DNA of 64,000 bases from an uncultured Desulfovibrio sp. (lineage in GTDB: Bacteria > Desulfobacterota > Desulfovibrionia > Desulfovibrionales > Desulfovibrionaceae): contig CAJXRQ010000002.1 of NCBI GenBank assembly GCA_913060505.1, forward strand, positions 175,425 to 239,424. The letters are read 5' to 3'. Within the stretch, counting starts at the first letter, position 1, and every line of letters starts with the position of its first letter. Shown in pieces: positions 41,415 through 51,418 of the stretch. The translations under genes and the position numbers were made by a program. The notes below the pieces were generated by a model, which saw nothing but the letters and a program-made list of their open reading frames with translations, searched no databases and had not been told where the DNA came from.

Positions 41415-43262
41415 ATGAGTGATACTGTGCAGCCTCAGCGCCAGGAGATGGAAGCCGACATTGTTTGTGTCGGATTTGGCCCCGCAACCGGTGGCTTTCT
41501 TACCACCCTTTCCCGGGCTCTCATGAACGAAGACGGAACCCCGTTGACCGAAAGCAAAGTCATGCCGGGAATGCCTCCGCAGGTCATTTGCTATGAACGT
41601 GCTGACGACATCGGTTTTGGTGTGTCGGGCATTGTGACCAAAGGACGTTCCATCAGGGAATCTTTTCCGGATCTTGATCTTGCACAAATGCCGATGGCTC
41701 ACGAAGTGACTGAGGAACGTGTTGCATACTTGCTGGATCCTGTCGGAGCCAGTCGGCGCAGTGCACCGGTCAAGGTGGCGGATGCGGCCCTCAAATTCGT
41801 TGCCCGGAATCATGCCGTGGAATTGCCTTGGATTCCGGATTTTTTGCAAAAACATGATGGCATGGTTCTTTCCATGGGCCAGTTCAACCAATGGGTCGGG
41901 ACGCAAATCATGGGTTCCGGTCTTGCTCAGATTTGGCCGGGAACGCCTGTGGCCGAACCTCTTTTGAATGGTCGGGCTGTTGAAGGCGTCCGTCTCGTTG
42001 ATCAGGGAGTGGACAAGCAGGGAAATCCTGATGCCGGATATATGCCTGGCATGGACGTCAAAGCCGCGTTAACCGTGGTTGGCGACGGGCCAGTAGGAGC
42101 CGTGGGCCAGCATCTCGACAGGGAACTCGGTTTGCCTGAGGGCAACCATCAGCGAGAGTGGGCTATAGGCATGAAGATGGTGGTTCAGCTGCCGGAAGAC
42201 TGCGAACTTAAACCAGGGACTGTTCTTCATACGTTAGGCTATCCCGAACCTGAGATTTTCGGATTTTTGTATGTTTATCCAGATATGTCGGCCTCTTTGG
42301 GGATTTTTGTGCCTTCATGGTTCGACAATCCTGTGCGCACTGCGTATCGCTACATGCAACATTGGATGATGCATCCCTATTTGTGGAAGCACCTTGAAGG
42401 CGGAACTCTCCGCTCCTGGGGAGCAAAGTCACTTCAGGAATCCGGTATGCAAGGTGAGCCATTCCTTGCCGGAGACGGATTTGCGCGGATCGGTGAGGGC
42501 TCCGGTTCCACCAATGTATTAACCGGGTCCGGTGTTGATGAGGCCTGGGCTACAGGAGTGCAACTTGCCGAAGCCGTTATTGAACTGATGCGCGAAGCCA
42601 AGCCCTACACCAAGGAAAATCTTGAAGCAGCCTATGTGCAACGCCGTAAAAAAAGTTGGGTCGGCAAAGAAGCGGAGCAGGCAGCCAAGGCTCGGGATGG
42701 ATTTACCACCGGTTTTATTCCGGGCATGCTTGGTATGGCTCTTTCCGGTATTACTCGGGGAGGAGTGAACATGCCCAGCCGTTCCCGCAAGCCTTGGGAA
42801 CGTATTCCCCGGATAGAAGATTATTTCAAAGGTGTTGTTTCCGAACAGGAATTAATGCAACTCCGTAAAGAATGTCAGGCCAAAGGCGCAAGTCTCCATG
42901 ATGCCTTGATGAATAAGGCTGGATGGCCGGAAGTTCCACTGGACGGCAAGTTGCTCGTGTCGCATCAGGATGCGTTGCTCATGGGAGGCAAGGTCGTTGC
43001 CAACCCCGGTTATGCCGATCATGTGACTTTTGCTGATTCCTATTCCTGTTCGGTTTGTACGGAACAGGTCTGCACGGAAATTTGTTCCGGGCAGGCCATC
43101 AGCATTAATCCCGAAGGGGGCGCACCTTTGTTCGACAGAGAGAAATGCGTGCATTGCGGTGCCTGTTTATGGAACTGTAGCAAGCCTCATCCCGAGGATG
43201 ATGAACATACAAACGTGCGTTTTGGTGCCGGATCGGGTGGACTACATTCCGCTGAAAATTAG
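41415..43262 (+). CDS. ETF-quinone oxidoreductase-like flavoprotein with C-terminal ferredoxin domain
   Basis: 615 aa; VCVGFGPATGGFLTTLSRAL, GEGSGSTNVLTGSGVDEAWATG, CSVCTEQVCTEIC...CVHCGACLWNCSKP. Confidence 0.87.
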   Translation: MSDTVQPQRQEMEADIVCVGFGPATGGFLTTLSRALMNEDGTPLTESKVMPGMPPQVICYERADDIGFGVSGIVTKGRSIRESFPDLDLAQMPMAHEVTEERVAYLLDPVGASRRSAPVKVADAALKFVARNHAVELPWIPDFLQKHDGMVLSMGQFNQWVGTQIMGSGLAQIWPGTPVAEPLLNGRAVEGVRLVDQGVDKQGNPDAGYMPGMDVKAALTVVGDGPVGAVGQHLDRELGLPEGNHQREWAIGMKMVVQLPEDCELKPGTVLHTLGYPEPEIFGFLYVYPDMSASLGIFVPSWFDNPVRTAYRYMQHWMMHPYLWKHLEGGTLRSWGAKSLQESGMQGEPFLAGDGFARIGEGSGSTNVLTGSGVDEAWATGVQLAEAVIELMREAKPYTKENLEAAYVQRRKKSWVGKEAEQAAKARDGFTTGFIPGMLGMALSGITRGGVNMPSRSRKPWERIPRIEDYFKGVVSEQELMQLRKECQAKGASLHDALMNKAGWPEVPLDGKLLVSHQDALLMGGKVVANPGYADHVTFADSYSCSVCTEQVCTEICSGQAISINPEGGAPLFDREKCVHCGACLWNCSKPHPEDDEHTNVRFGAGSGGLHSAEN

Positions 43263-43355
43263 AATATTGCCGGACCGGCCTTGCCGGGAACCGGAACAGA
43301 TACTGGCGTGCGGAGTTGGTCCGCGCTGCCGAGCCAAGCTAAGGAGTGAATATCG

Positions 43356-44165
43356 ATGAGCAACGAATTCCACATCGTGGTTTGCGGCTCCATTGTCCCG
43401 GACCCTTTGCAAACTCTTGAACCCGTTCAGGGCGCTCAGGGACCGGAACTTAAAAATGAAATGATGCTGCCTGCAGTCCTGGACCCGTGGGCTGGACATG
43501 CTTTGTATGAAGCGGCTGATCTTGCTGTGAAGAATCCCGGCAGTAAAGTCTGGCTGGTGAGTCTTGGCCCCAAAGCCAAGTTGCAGCAAGTGATGATGAA
43601 TATTGCCCAGAAGGTACCATTTGAGCTGGTCTGCGCGGACGGATCGGCTTCCGGGTTTACGGACAGCTTTGAGGTTGCCAAAGTTTTGGCACAATCCATT
43701 GAAGGCATTCAGGGAATGGATAAATCCAAGTTGCTTGTGTTTGGCGGTTGGCAATCCGCTTCACGCGGTTCCTGTGCCGTTATGCAGATGGTAGGTGAAA
43801 TGCTCGGCATCAGTGAACAGTTCCAAGGCGTGGACAAACTCACGGCTGGCGGCGGTGGCGCTCTTGAAATTATGGAGCGTATTGAAGGCGGTGCTTATCA
43901 GGTTTCGGTCTGCACAGGGACGCCCGCAGTGCTGGGGTGGGCAACGGGAGAACTTCCCGAACCGCCCAATAATCCACAGGTGGGGATGCAGAACATGCGT
44001 TTGGTGATGCCTGCATTGCAGCAGGCCAAGCCCGCAAATGTACAGGGTTCCTCGTTGACATTCCAGTCCGTGGAATTGCCGCAGCAGCGGCGCGAGACTC
44101 GTGTCGTCAAGGATATGCCTGTTGATGATATGGCCCGTGAAATCGCCGAATGGCTTAACAGCTAG
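43356..44165 (+). CDS. etfB: Electron transfer flavoprotein beta subunit
   Basis: 269 aa; EMMLPAVLDPWAGHALYEAADLAV; adjacent etfA. Confidence 0.92.
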   Translation: MSNEFHIVVCGSIVPDPLQTLEPVQGAQGPELKNEMMLPAVLDPWAGHALYEAADLAVKNPGSKVWLVSLGPKAKLQQVMMNIAQKVPFELVCADGSASGFTDSFEVAKVLAQSIEGIQGMDKSKLLVFGGWQSASRGSCAVMQMVGEMLGISEQFQGVDKLTAGGGGALEIMERIEGGAYQVSVCTGTPAVLGWATGELPEPPNNPQVGMQNMRLVMPALQQAKPANVQGSSLTFQSVELPQQRRETRVVKDMPVDDMAREIAEWLNS

Positions 44166-44194
44166 TCCACACGAAAAATAAGGAATGATCGGAT

Positions 44195-45208
44195 ATGAGC
44201 ACGATACTGTATCTGGCACACACCGAAACTGATGGAACGCTGGCCAAGATTTCTCGTGAGGCATTGACCGCCGCACAGGAACTTGCCGAAGGCATGGGCG
44301 CTGAATTGGCCGTAGGCATTATTGGTGCGGACGTTAGCGCCGCTGCAGAGTCTATTGGTTCTTGCAAGGCCCGTTTTCTTGGTGTTTCCGGAGACGAATT
44401 TTCTCAAGGGCGTTATGCTTCCGATGTGGCTGCGGCCGAGGCTTTGTTTAAGGTTGTAACTCCCGATGTCGTAGTCGCTCCGGCTTCTTTTCGTTTCAGT
44501 CGCGCTATCCCCGGCCTTGCTGTCCGGGTTGACGGCCGGGTGGATACCCACCTGACAGGCCTTGAAGCAGAAAACGGTAATCCCGTTGCCAAGCGTTGGT
44601 TCTACCGTCAGCGGATGATGGGGGAATTTGCCCGTGAGGAACGCCCGTGGATTTTGACTCTTGATCCGGGATGCTTCGCTTCTTTTGAAGGAGCTGGCAG
44701 TGTGGACGTTGAGTTGGTGGATGCGGCCTTGCCTGAGATGCGTACGACCGTTACCGGAATTCAGGCTCCTGATGCGGATGAACAAACCATTCGTCCGGAT
44801 GCCAAGACGTTGTTCGTCGCAGGTGCAGGATGGACCAAGAAGCAGTCGGATGGTCAATCCCATGTTCAGGAGGCTGAGGAAGTCATTTCACAGTTTCTTG
44901 GAGTTACCAAGGCCTCGCTTGGCTCTTCCAAGTCTTTGGTGGATATTTCAGGTGAAGGTCAGGCTGTCATCTCTTTCCTGACGCATTTGCATCAGGTCGG
45001 ACAGACCGGGTCCACACCGCGTCATACCAAAGGCTTGGCCACATGTTGCCATGGTGAGGAACCTCATGTGGTGGGATGGCGTTTCATTAATGAACGTCGG
45101 GCCATCAATACGGACGCTTCTTGCGGATGGGCTCAGGGCAAGGCCGATGTCTTGTATGTGGCCGACGCTTTTGAACTGGTGAAAAAACTCAATGAGTTGT
45201 TGGCGTAG
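44195..45208 (+). CDS. etfA: Electron transfer flavoprotein alpha subunit
   Basis: 337 aa; FVAGAGWTKKQSDGQSHVQEAEEVISQFLGVTKASLGSSKSLVD and C-terminal FAD-binding ETF region. Confidence 0.92.
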   Translation: MSTILYLAHTETDGTLAKISREALTAAQELAEGMGAELAVGIIGADVSAAAESIGSCKARFLGVSGDEFSQGRYASDVAAAEALFKVVTPDVVVAPASFRFSRAIPGLAVRVDGRVDTHLTGLEAENGNPVAKRWFYRQRMMGEFAREERPWILTLDPGCFASFEGAGSVDVELVDAALPEMRTTVTGIQAPDADEQTIRPDAKTLFVAGAGWTKKQSDGQSHVQEAEEVISQFLGVTKASLGSSKSLVDISGEGQAVISFLTHLHQVGQTGSTPRHTKGLATCCHGEEPHVVGWRFINERRAINTDASCGWAQGKADVLYVADAFELVKKLNELLA

Positions 45209-45234
45209 CTTACAAAAAAAAATATCTTGTTTTC

Positions 45235-45270
45235 GGCCCCGGTGCGTATGTGTCCGGGGCCTATTTTTTT
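45235..45270 (+). terminator. Terminator after etfA
   Basis: GGCCCCGG...CCGGGGCC followed by TATTTTTTT. Confidence 0.85.
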
Positions 45271-45375
45271 GCGTGAAAGCGGTTGCACTGAATTGATTCC
45301 TTTGGGAATCAGTTATATGGAACAACAAAACAGAACAACGTATCGGTTCAACCGTGCTTTTGGAGGCCATGAATA

Positions 45376-46077
45376 ATGAAGAAAATATTGCTTGTAGCTT
45401 GTATATTTGCGCTCAGCTTATTCGGCTGTCGTTCCATGAGCACTATGACCAGGAATATCACTGGCTCTGACGATGCTCTTGTTGCCCAATTGCCTGAAGA
45501 ACAGCTGGCATCAGTGGAAGAAGCCCGTTTTCATCTCAATGTAGCTAATGAAGACGTTACGCTTGCGGATCTCCGGCAAAGGCTTGCCGATTATCACGCT
45601 GACATCGCGACCCTGGAGTTGGCTTTGGCAAAAAATACGCAGGAGCGCATGGATATCGAACTTGATATTGCGCAGGAAAAGGCTCTTTCTGAAGCCGGAT
45701 TGCGTGAGCCTGGAGAAAGTGTCAAAACCCTTGCCAGTTACAACGAGGAACATATCTCCAATGAATCCAAGCGGTACGATATTGAGGCCAAAATAAAAAA
45801 AGTTCAGCTGCGGATTGAAGACTTGACCTCTCGTATTCACACTCAGGAACAACGTGTTTCTTCAATGAGTTATTCTTCGCCTGTCTCGGCTCCCATTTCT
45901 TCGGAAACTGTTTCGGAAGCAGCTTCTCAGGATTCCAAGCAGACTTCCTCCCCCACAGCAACATCCACGAAAAAAGATATTCAGCTTCCCGATTACCTTA
46001 AAGTCGAAGATGACCCGGAAACGACAAATGGGGCAGGAGAAGACTATAGTGTTGAGGAAGGCAACCTGAGTAAGTAG
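45376..46077 (+). CDS. Coiled-coil lipoprotein of unknown function
   Basis: 233 aa; signal with lipobox LSLFGC; long heptad-rich region; Ser/Thr-rich C terminus. Confidence 0.82.
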   Translation: MKKILLVACIFALSLFGCRSMSTMTRNITGSDDALVAQLPEEQLASVEEARFHLNVANEDVTLADLRQRLADYHADIATLELALAKNTQERMDIELDIAQEKALSEAGLREPGESVKTLASYNEEHISNESKRYDIEAKIKKVQLRIEDLTSRIHTQEQRVSSMSYSSPVSAPISSETVSEAASQDSKQTSSPTATSTKKDIQLPDYLKVEDDPETTNGAGEDYSVEEGNLSK

Positions 46078-46103
46078 CATCATAAGAGTCCTGTACTTTA
46101 TAG

Positions 46104-46127
46104 GCCTCCCTTGGGAGGCTTTTTTTT
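46104..46127 (+). terminator. Terminator after lipoprotein gene
   Basis: GCCTCCC-TT-GGGAGGC followed by T8. Confidence 0.88.
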
Positions 46128-47021
46128 GTGAGCGGAGCTCCAGAGAGGGGGGGGAGGCTGGGAAGAATAAATTTTTCTGCTCAAAAAAAAGCGACTTTCC
46201 CGAGCCAATCTCGGAAAAGTCGTTTCTTCTTAATCGCAAAAAAAAGAAGGATACTTTTACTTTGCAACTGCTATGCCAATGGTTTTTTTTGTGTTTGTTT
46301 TTGTTAATGTATTAAAATAATAAGAATTAATTTAATAATAAAATTTTGTAAGATTTCAAGTACGTCCAAATTGGTAAAAAAACTTGAACGAGGGGGCATG
46401 AAGCCGAATCTGGATACGAATATTTGTACTTACCATTCTCCTTGATCGATTTGGTTGTAGTCCCTTTCGCTGCCATGAAAAAGTATTATGAATTTCCATC
46501 ACAATGCTCTTTCTGTGATTGGGGGCATATTTCTTCAATATATATGAATCATTCCTTTTGGGTGACCGATCAGACCTTGAGAATTCTTTTGAAGAATACG
46601 TGGAGATCGTCTGTATTCTGTAGTGAGTCGGCGAAGGGCTGGTGGGTAGGTTTAGAGATAGGACAATAGAGAACCAGAAAGGGCACAAAAAACGTCATAA
46701 TATTTCTGGTTGTGTGGGAATCTTATGCCGAATATGGACTTTTCCAGAAGCTACGTAGCTTTGAAAATTGATACTGATTACGTTCCCCGATTTTTAGTAC
46801 CATGAAGTCTGTGAATGGCAGGCTCCCATCATATTTTGTCATGTTCGATTTCTCACAAGTTTTGATTGGTCAATCAGTCAAAAAATAATAAAATCAATTA
46901 AAACAATATGTTGTGAGGTGAAAAAGTTCTGGATTTTATTTTTTTGCTGTACTAGTACTGGATTCAGACGAGGCGACTCACAAATTTCAACTCTCTGGGG
47001 AGAGAAGGTAAGGTAAATATC

Positions 47022-47369
47022 ATGAAACGTTTGACCATAATTCTTTTCTTGTTTTTAGGCGTTGCTGCCATTGCTGCGACGGCAGATACCAACAATTCCG
47101 TGGCCAGCCAGGTAACTTCGGTTGCCGGCGTTAAAAAGGCAGATCTTGAAACTCGTGCCGTTTTGGATGGCAAGATTGTTCGCAAGGTTGCTGATGGGGA
47201 ATATATATTCTCGGATGGAACTGGCGAGATTCGTCTTCAGGTTATGGATTCTGATCAAGTCGCAAAGTGCGCGGCCAATCCGAATAACCATGTGCATGTC
47301 GTGGGACATGTGGCGCAGGACATGCTGATGACCCAGGTGACTGCCGATCTTATTTCCATTCAAGACTAA
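47022..47369 (+). CDS. YgiW/YdeI-like BOF (bacterial OB-fold, DUF388) periplasmic protein
   Basis: 115 aa with signal peptide; LDGKIVRKVADGEYIFSDGTGEIRLQV. Confidence 0.82.
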   Translation: MKRLTIILFLFLGVAAIAATADTNNSVASQVTSVAGVKKADLETRAVLDGKIVRKVADGEYIFSDGTGEIRLQVMDSDQVAKCAANPNNHVHVVGHVAQDMLMTQVTADLISIQD

Positions 47370-47390
47370 CTCTAATTTTACTACTCTTCT

Positions 47391-47421
47391 CAGGAGGCGG
47401 GAATACCCGCCTCCTTTTTTT
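47391..47421 (+). terminator. Terminator after the BOF gene
   Basis: AGGAGGCGGG-AATA-CCCGCCTCCTTTTTTT. Confidence 0.88.
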
Positions 47422-47422
47422 G

Positions 47423-48223
47423 TCAGTGCAGGGCGGGAAGCGCCAATGAATTTTGGCTCTCTATTCTTTCTTCAACGGTATCTTCAAGCTGTGAGAAGAA
47501 ATCCAGGCATGTGCATTTCTCAATCTGGTCGACAGTGGCTAAATGGTCATCTTCTTTAGCTCCTCGCGGTGTGTTTTGTCCGAAAATGTATCCTGTCACC
47601 AATAAGGGGTCATCTCCTTCCTGTTCGATGGCAACAATTTTCCAATACCCTGTGGGAAGTCGTGCCGATTTTGTGGCATTTGGCAATTTCCCCCACAACT
47701 CTCCATACAATGGGCCGGTCATGACGTAGACCGTTTCATCTTCTTTAGCCAATTTGCGAACCCGTATTTCTACTCGCAACCATGCTCCCTGATTCAAGTC
47801 AGATTTTTGCGGCGTAATATTGGAAAGGTAGTTTGTGTTTTGCCAATACTTCGTGTTGCTGAACGAACCGAGTGGGGCTTGATGCCCTCGATCGACTTTC
47901 AGGGCTGCATGGGCGCCTTTGTAGTCACTGGGCTGGAGAGTCTCTCCTGATGGAAGATTGGGGTCTGTCTTCCACTTACGTTTGGTTTTCCCTGTTGGGG
48001 TGAACATATTTTTTTCGACTTTGTAGGCGACCCACGTGGCGAATTTGGTTGTGCCATCGTTACTCAGTTTGAAAATGGTATGCTCCACTTCCTGATTGCT
48101 GATAGGCGCTCCCGTAGGATCCCCATATAATGTGAGAGCCGATTGCGCCGAAAGAGGAACAAGGAATACCATGCACAGGGTTAGAATTACGCCCTTTATG
48201 AGGGACTTTGCTCGTTGCAACAT
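47423..48223 (-). CDS. Secreted DNA/RNA non-specific endonuclease (NUC1/Serratia nuclease family)
   Basis: Signal peptide; DRGHQAPLGSFS (DRGH motif) and YLSNITPQKSDLNQGAWLRVE; start taken at MLQRAKSL. Confidence 0.92.
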   Translation of the reverse strand: MLQRAKSLIKGVILTLCMVFLVPLSAQSALTLYGDPTGAPISNQEVEHTIFKLSNDGTTKFATWVAYKVEKNMFTPTGKTKRKWKTDPNLPSGETLQPSDYKGAHAALKVDRGHQAPLGSFSNTKYWQNTNYLSNITPQKSDLNQGAWLRVEIRVRKLAKEDETVYVMTGPLYGELWGKLPNATKSARLPTGYWKIVAIEQEGDDPLLVTGYIFGQNTPRGAKEDDHLATVDQIEKCTCLDFFSQLEDTVEERIESQNSLALPALH

Positions 48224-48524
48224 ACTGCCTCCTTGAATATTCGAGTTGCGATCACTCGAAATAAGCGTCGCTATTAACCGATTACCGGATATCAAGGTGT
48301 GCTATCAGTGCCAGGTTGTTGTCTGGAATGCAGGAGGTGCGTGTATGAGATGTTTTGCGAGATGATTTGTTCTTAACAGTGTGAAGTGACAGAAACTAAC
48401 GAACAGGGAAAATTGACAGGTGTTCAAAGGGGAAGATCTATTACAGGTAATTCATATTCTCCTCATACAATGAGAGGAGAAATGATAATTCCTGCTCTGG
48501 AAAAAATAGTGGGAAAAAAGAAGA

Positions 48525-49325
48525 TTAATGCGTTTTGTTGATATTATTGGGGAGAAGTTGTTGAATTAATTCGTCTTGGTAAAAATATCGAGTTTTCAGT
48601 TCTTGGTATCGGGGTGTTTGTTTGAATTGTTTGAGCTCTTGGGAAAAACTTTTCACAAATTCAGCGGGAACGTTGTTTTTGTTAAAGATAATATAGAGAC
48701 CGGTGGTTTTTATGGATAGATTCTCAAGGGGAACGATGCTTTTGGCATCCAGTCTTTTACGAAGAAACAGACCGTTTGCCAGTTCTGCCACGGTCACGTC
48801 TATTCTTCCTGCCGCAAGTTTTTTGAAATTGATTTCATCCGTTCCAACTTCGTCAACTGTGCAATACGTTTTTATAAAATTCCAAAATTTGGGCGTATAA
48901 CTGTATGTCTGCACAACACCTACACGTAGCTTGTATAAATCACGCATGGTTTTGATTTGGTGCCTTGTTGTCGTCCAAAGAACCCAAGGCGTTTCTATTA
49001 ACGGTTCATTCGGATACACTGCGAATATTTCTCTTTTTGGCGTGTAGTTTGCCGAAAACAGGGCGTCTGCCGTTCCTCTTTCAATCATGTCGAGAGAACG
49101 GCTCCATGGATAAGCGGTTATTGTGTAGTTTTTCGAAAGGTTCATTCGGTCATACACCGCATGAACCAATTCAACCGAATAGCCTGTGAGTACGCCTCCC
49201 TGTTCCATTTGATAGGGCGGCCAGATGTCACAAGCAATTTTCATGGCCGTTTGGGCACGGCAAAGTGTGGATGCACTCATGAGCACGGTAAAAGTGAAAA
49301 TAATGAGCGCAGTCTTTTCTTTCAT
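48525..49325 (-). CDS. Periplasmic solute-binding protein (SBP_bac_3 family)
   Basis: 266 aa; signal peptide; IACDIWPPYQMEQGGVLTGYSVELVHAVYDRM. Confidence 0.87.
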   Translation of the reverse strand: MKEKTALIIFTFTVLMSASTLCRAQTAMKIACDIWPPYQMEQGGVLTGYSVELVHAVYDRMNLSKNYTITAYPWSRSLDMIERGTADALFSANYTPKREIFAVYPNEPLIETPWVLWTTTRHQIKTMRDLYKLRVGVVQTYSYTPKFWNFIKTYCTVDEVGTDEINFKKLAAGRIDVTVAELANGLFLRKRLDAKSIVPLENLSIKTTGLYIIFNKNNVPAEFVKSFSQELKQFKQTPRYQELKTRYFYQDELIQQLLPNNINKTH

Positions 49326-49469
49326 AATACATTCTAGCCGTTGGCAGTGAAATCGTAAATTATTCTCGTGAACTTTTAGTGAAGTTCTTTTCGTAAAAAA
49401 ATAGCCGAGTTAGTGTTTTTTCTGTTCGGATTTATTCTCACTGCAGTTTTTTGTGACGAGTCTTTTTTC

Positions 49470-50780
49470 TTATTCCGCCGGTATTCCCAAAATGGACACA
49501 GCAAGACAGAAGACGCCAAGAATGGCGTAAAGAGCCATTCTTTTGTTTGAGAGTCTTCGTTCCTGGGAGTTCCGGATGATCAGCAAGGCCAAGGCGCATT
49601 GAAGGGCATAAAAAAGTGCGAAGGCCCTCGATGCATAACTTATAATTTCATATACATTGGTCAACCATGTCAATGCCACTGAAGCCCCGGAAATTATAAG
49701 ATAGTTATATCTTTTGGGAATGATGTCCCCGATTATTGCTTCCAAAAGTCCTGCCCCCCCTGCATCATCGGCCGTTGCTGCTGAGAATTGGCTGCCGACG
49801 GCCGTGAGTGTCAGTAACAGCGGCAGTACCACGCTTACTGTTCCGGACAAGCTTATGATGGCAGTGATTCCACGTTCGTTACCAAGGTCGTTTTTGCTCA
49901 TGACCAAAGCCATGAGTGAGAGAAAAAGCAGGTAAATGACTGTAGAAATAAGTTGCGCCCATCGCATGGTATGGATGCGTTCATCAGCTGAATGTTCCGA
50001 GCCGAGAAAACGTGACGTTTCAAATCCTTGAACAACAATGAGCATGCCCATTACAACTCGTGTCAGATGGATGGGAGTATCGGTTATGGGCAAAGAAGAA
50101 AGCTCCCACACTCCGGCGTTCATGGCGTGCAAATTGTAGTAAACAAGTCCGGCCAGCAGTGCCGTGATCATGGCCAGATTAATCCCCACAACGATTCTTT
50201 CAACTCGTTCAATGCCTTTGAGACCTCTTGTTGTGCCAATAATTCCGATGCCTGCAAGAATTAACGTAACCAGTATTTTCCCTATCAGGGGATATCCGTT
50301 CACGATATTGTGGAGGGTGAAACTCGCTAATAATTGCAGGTAGTAAGAGACAGAAATACAGTAAGCTGCGATGAGAATGACATGGGAGAATTTTTCCAGA
50401 GAACCTATTGCTCCGGCCCAGCAGATGTGGCTGGAGCTGTTACAATAGGCCACATGCAGGCGGTGATTTTGCGCTCCAGAGATATTGCCGTTTTTTTTTC
50501 TGAACAGGGGGTCACCGTAGCGGATGTTGAAGCGAATGACCGAACCGACTCCAAAAGCCAACACCAAAAGCGCTGCCATGGCCCATACTGCATAATTGCC
50601 AATGCTGGAATAGAGCAGAGGTGCACATACGAGAAAACCGCTGCCCATAATTGAAGCCAGCGGTGTGATTATGGCTCGCCACCATGATGCTTGAATCAAG
50701 GGGCGGTAGAAAAGCAATATGATTCCCACAATCAATGCCGTGGCAATGACAATAAGGCTGGAAAAGGAAAAGATTGGCAC
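49470..50780 (-). CDS. Amino-acid/polyamine-type (APC superfamily) permease
   Basis: 436 aa, about 12 hydrophobic segments; MGSGFLVCAPLL, VVMGMLIVVQGFETSRFLG; GTG start. Confidence 0.78.
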   Translation of the reverse strand: MPIFSFSSLIVIATALIVGIILLFYRPLIQASWWRAIITPLASIMGSGFLVCAPLLYSSIGNYAVWAMAALLVLAFGVGSVIRFNIRYGDPLFRKKNGNISGAQNHRLHVAYCNSSSHICWAGAIGSLEKFSHVILIAAYCISVSYYLQLLASFTLHNIVNGYPLIGKILVTLILAGIGIIGTTRGLKGIERVERIVVGINLAMITALLAGLVYYNLHAMNAGVWELSSLPITDTPIHLTRVVMGMLIVVQGFETSRFLGSEHSADERIHTMRWAQLISTVIYLLFLSLMALVMSKNDLGNERGITAIISLSGTVSVVLPLLLTLTAVGSQFSAATADDAGGAGLLEAIIGDIIPKRYNYLIISGASVALTWLTNVYEIISYASRAFALFYALQCALALLIIRNSQERRLSNKRMALYAILGVFCLAVSILGIPAE

Positions 50781-50831
50781 GCAGCCATTCTCCTATGTCT
50801 AAAGGATGAGTTGCAGAGGTGACAACATGCA

Positions 50832-50860
50832 GAAACGGGTGCTTCAGCAGGAAGCACCCG
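50832..50860 (-). terminator. Terminator downstream of bacterioferritin gene
   Basis: CGGGTGCTTC-CTGCT-GAAGCACCCG on minus strand with T-rich tail. Confidence 0.65.
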
Positions 50861-50887
50861 TTCTCGTTCTGTCGTTGGCTACAATCG

Positions 50888-51418
50888 TTATTCCTGACCG
50901 GAGATGACGAATCCCTGCGGGGCCAGCCCTGTGGATGACGGAGTTCCGGCGATACGGGACAGGTAGGCGTCGCCCAGATTTTCGATGTGGTCGCGAATTG
51001 CGTCAAAGTAATTGTAGTGGGTCTGCTCATCATCAATGATTTGTTCAAAGAGTTTCACACTGACACTGTCGCCGTTTTCCCTACAGACCAGCAGAAACTG
51101 ATTGTAGGTGTCGATGGTGACATCTTCTTCCTCGGTGTCGTGCGGATAGATTTCACGGATCCCTTGCCCTGTTACGACAGGTTCAGCCTTGTCTATTGTT
51201 GGTTCGCCTCCCAGTTCCTTGATGCGTTCTGCAAAGGATTCCGCATGGCGCATTTCATCAATGGCAATGAGTTTCATTTTTGCGGCCAGATCTCCATAAT
51301 CCATGTCGTCTAACGCGTAATGGTGACTCATGTACTGATGGATGGCTTGCAATTCCATGGCGCGGGCCTTGTTCAGAACTTCGACAACTTTAGCCTTTCT
51401 TTCTTCCTTGGTAGCCAT
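50888..51418 (-). CDS. bfr: Bacterioferritin (Desulfovibrio-type)
   Basis: 176 aa; KARAMELQAIHQYMSHHYALDDMDYGDLAAKMKLIAIDEMRHAESFAERIKELGG and EQTHYNYF ferritin ligands. Confidence 0.93.
   Translation of the reverse strand: MATKEERKAKVVEVLNKARAMELQAIHQYMSHHYALDDMDYGDLAAKMKLIAIDEMRHAESFAERIKELGGEPTIDKAEPVVTGQGIREIYPHDTEEEDVTIDTYNQFLLVCRENGDSVSVKLFEQIIDDEQTHYNYFDAIRDHIENLGDAYLSRIAGTPSSTGLAPQGFVISGQE

Noticed and set aside
46424-46669. 81 aa plus-strand ORF in the large intergenic gap
   Set aside because: No recognisable domain and no clear ribosome-binding site; kept only as part of the noncoding-region observation.
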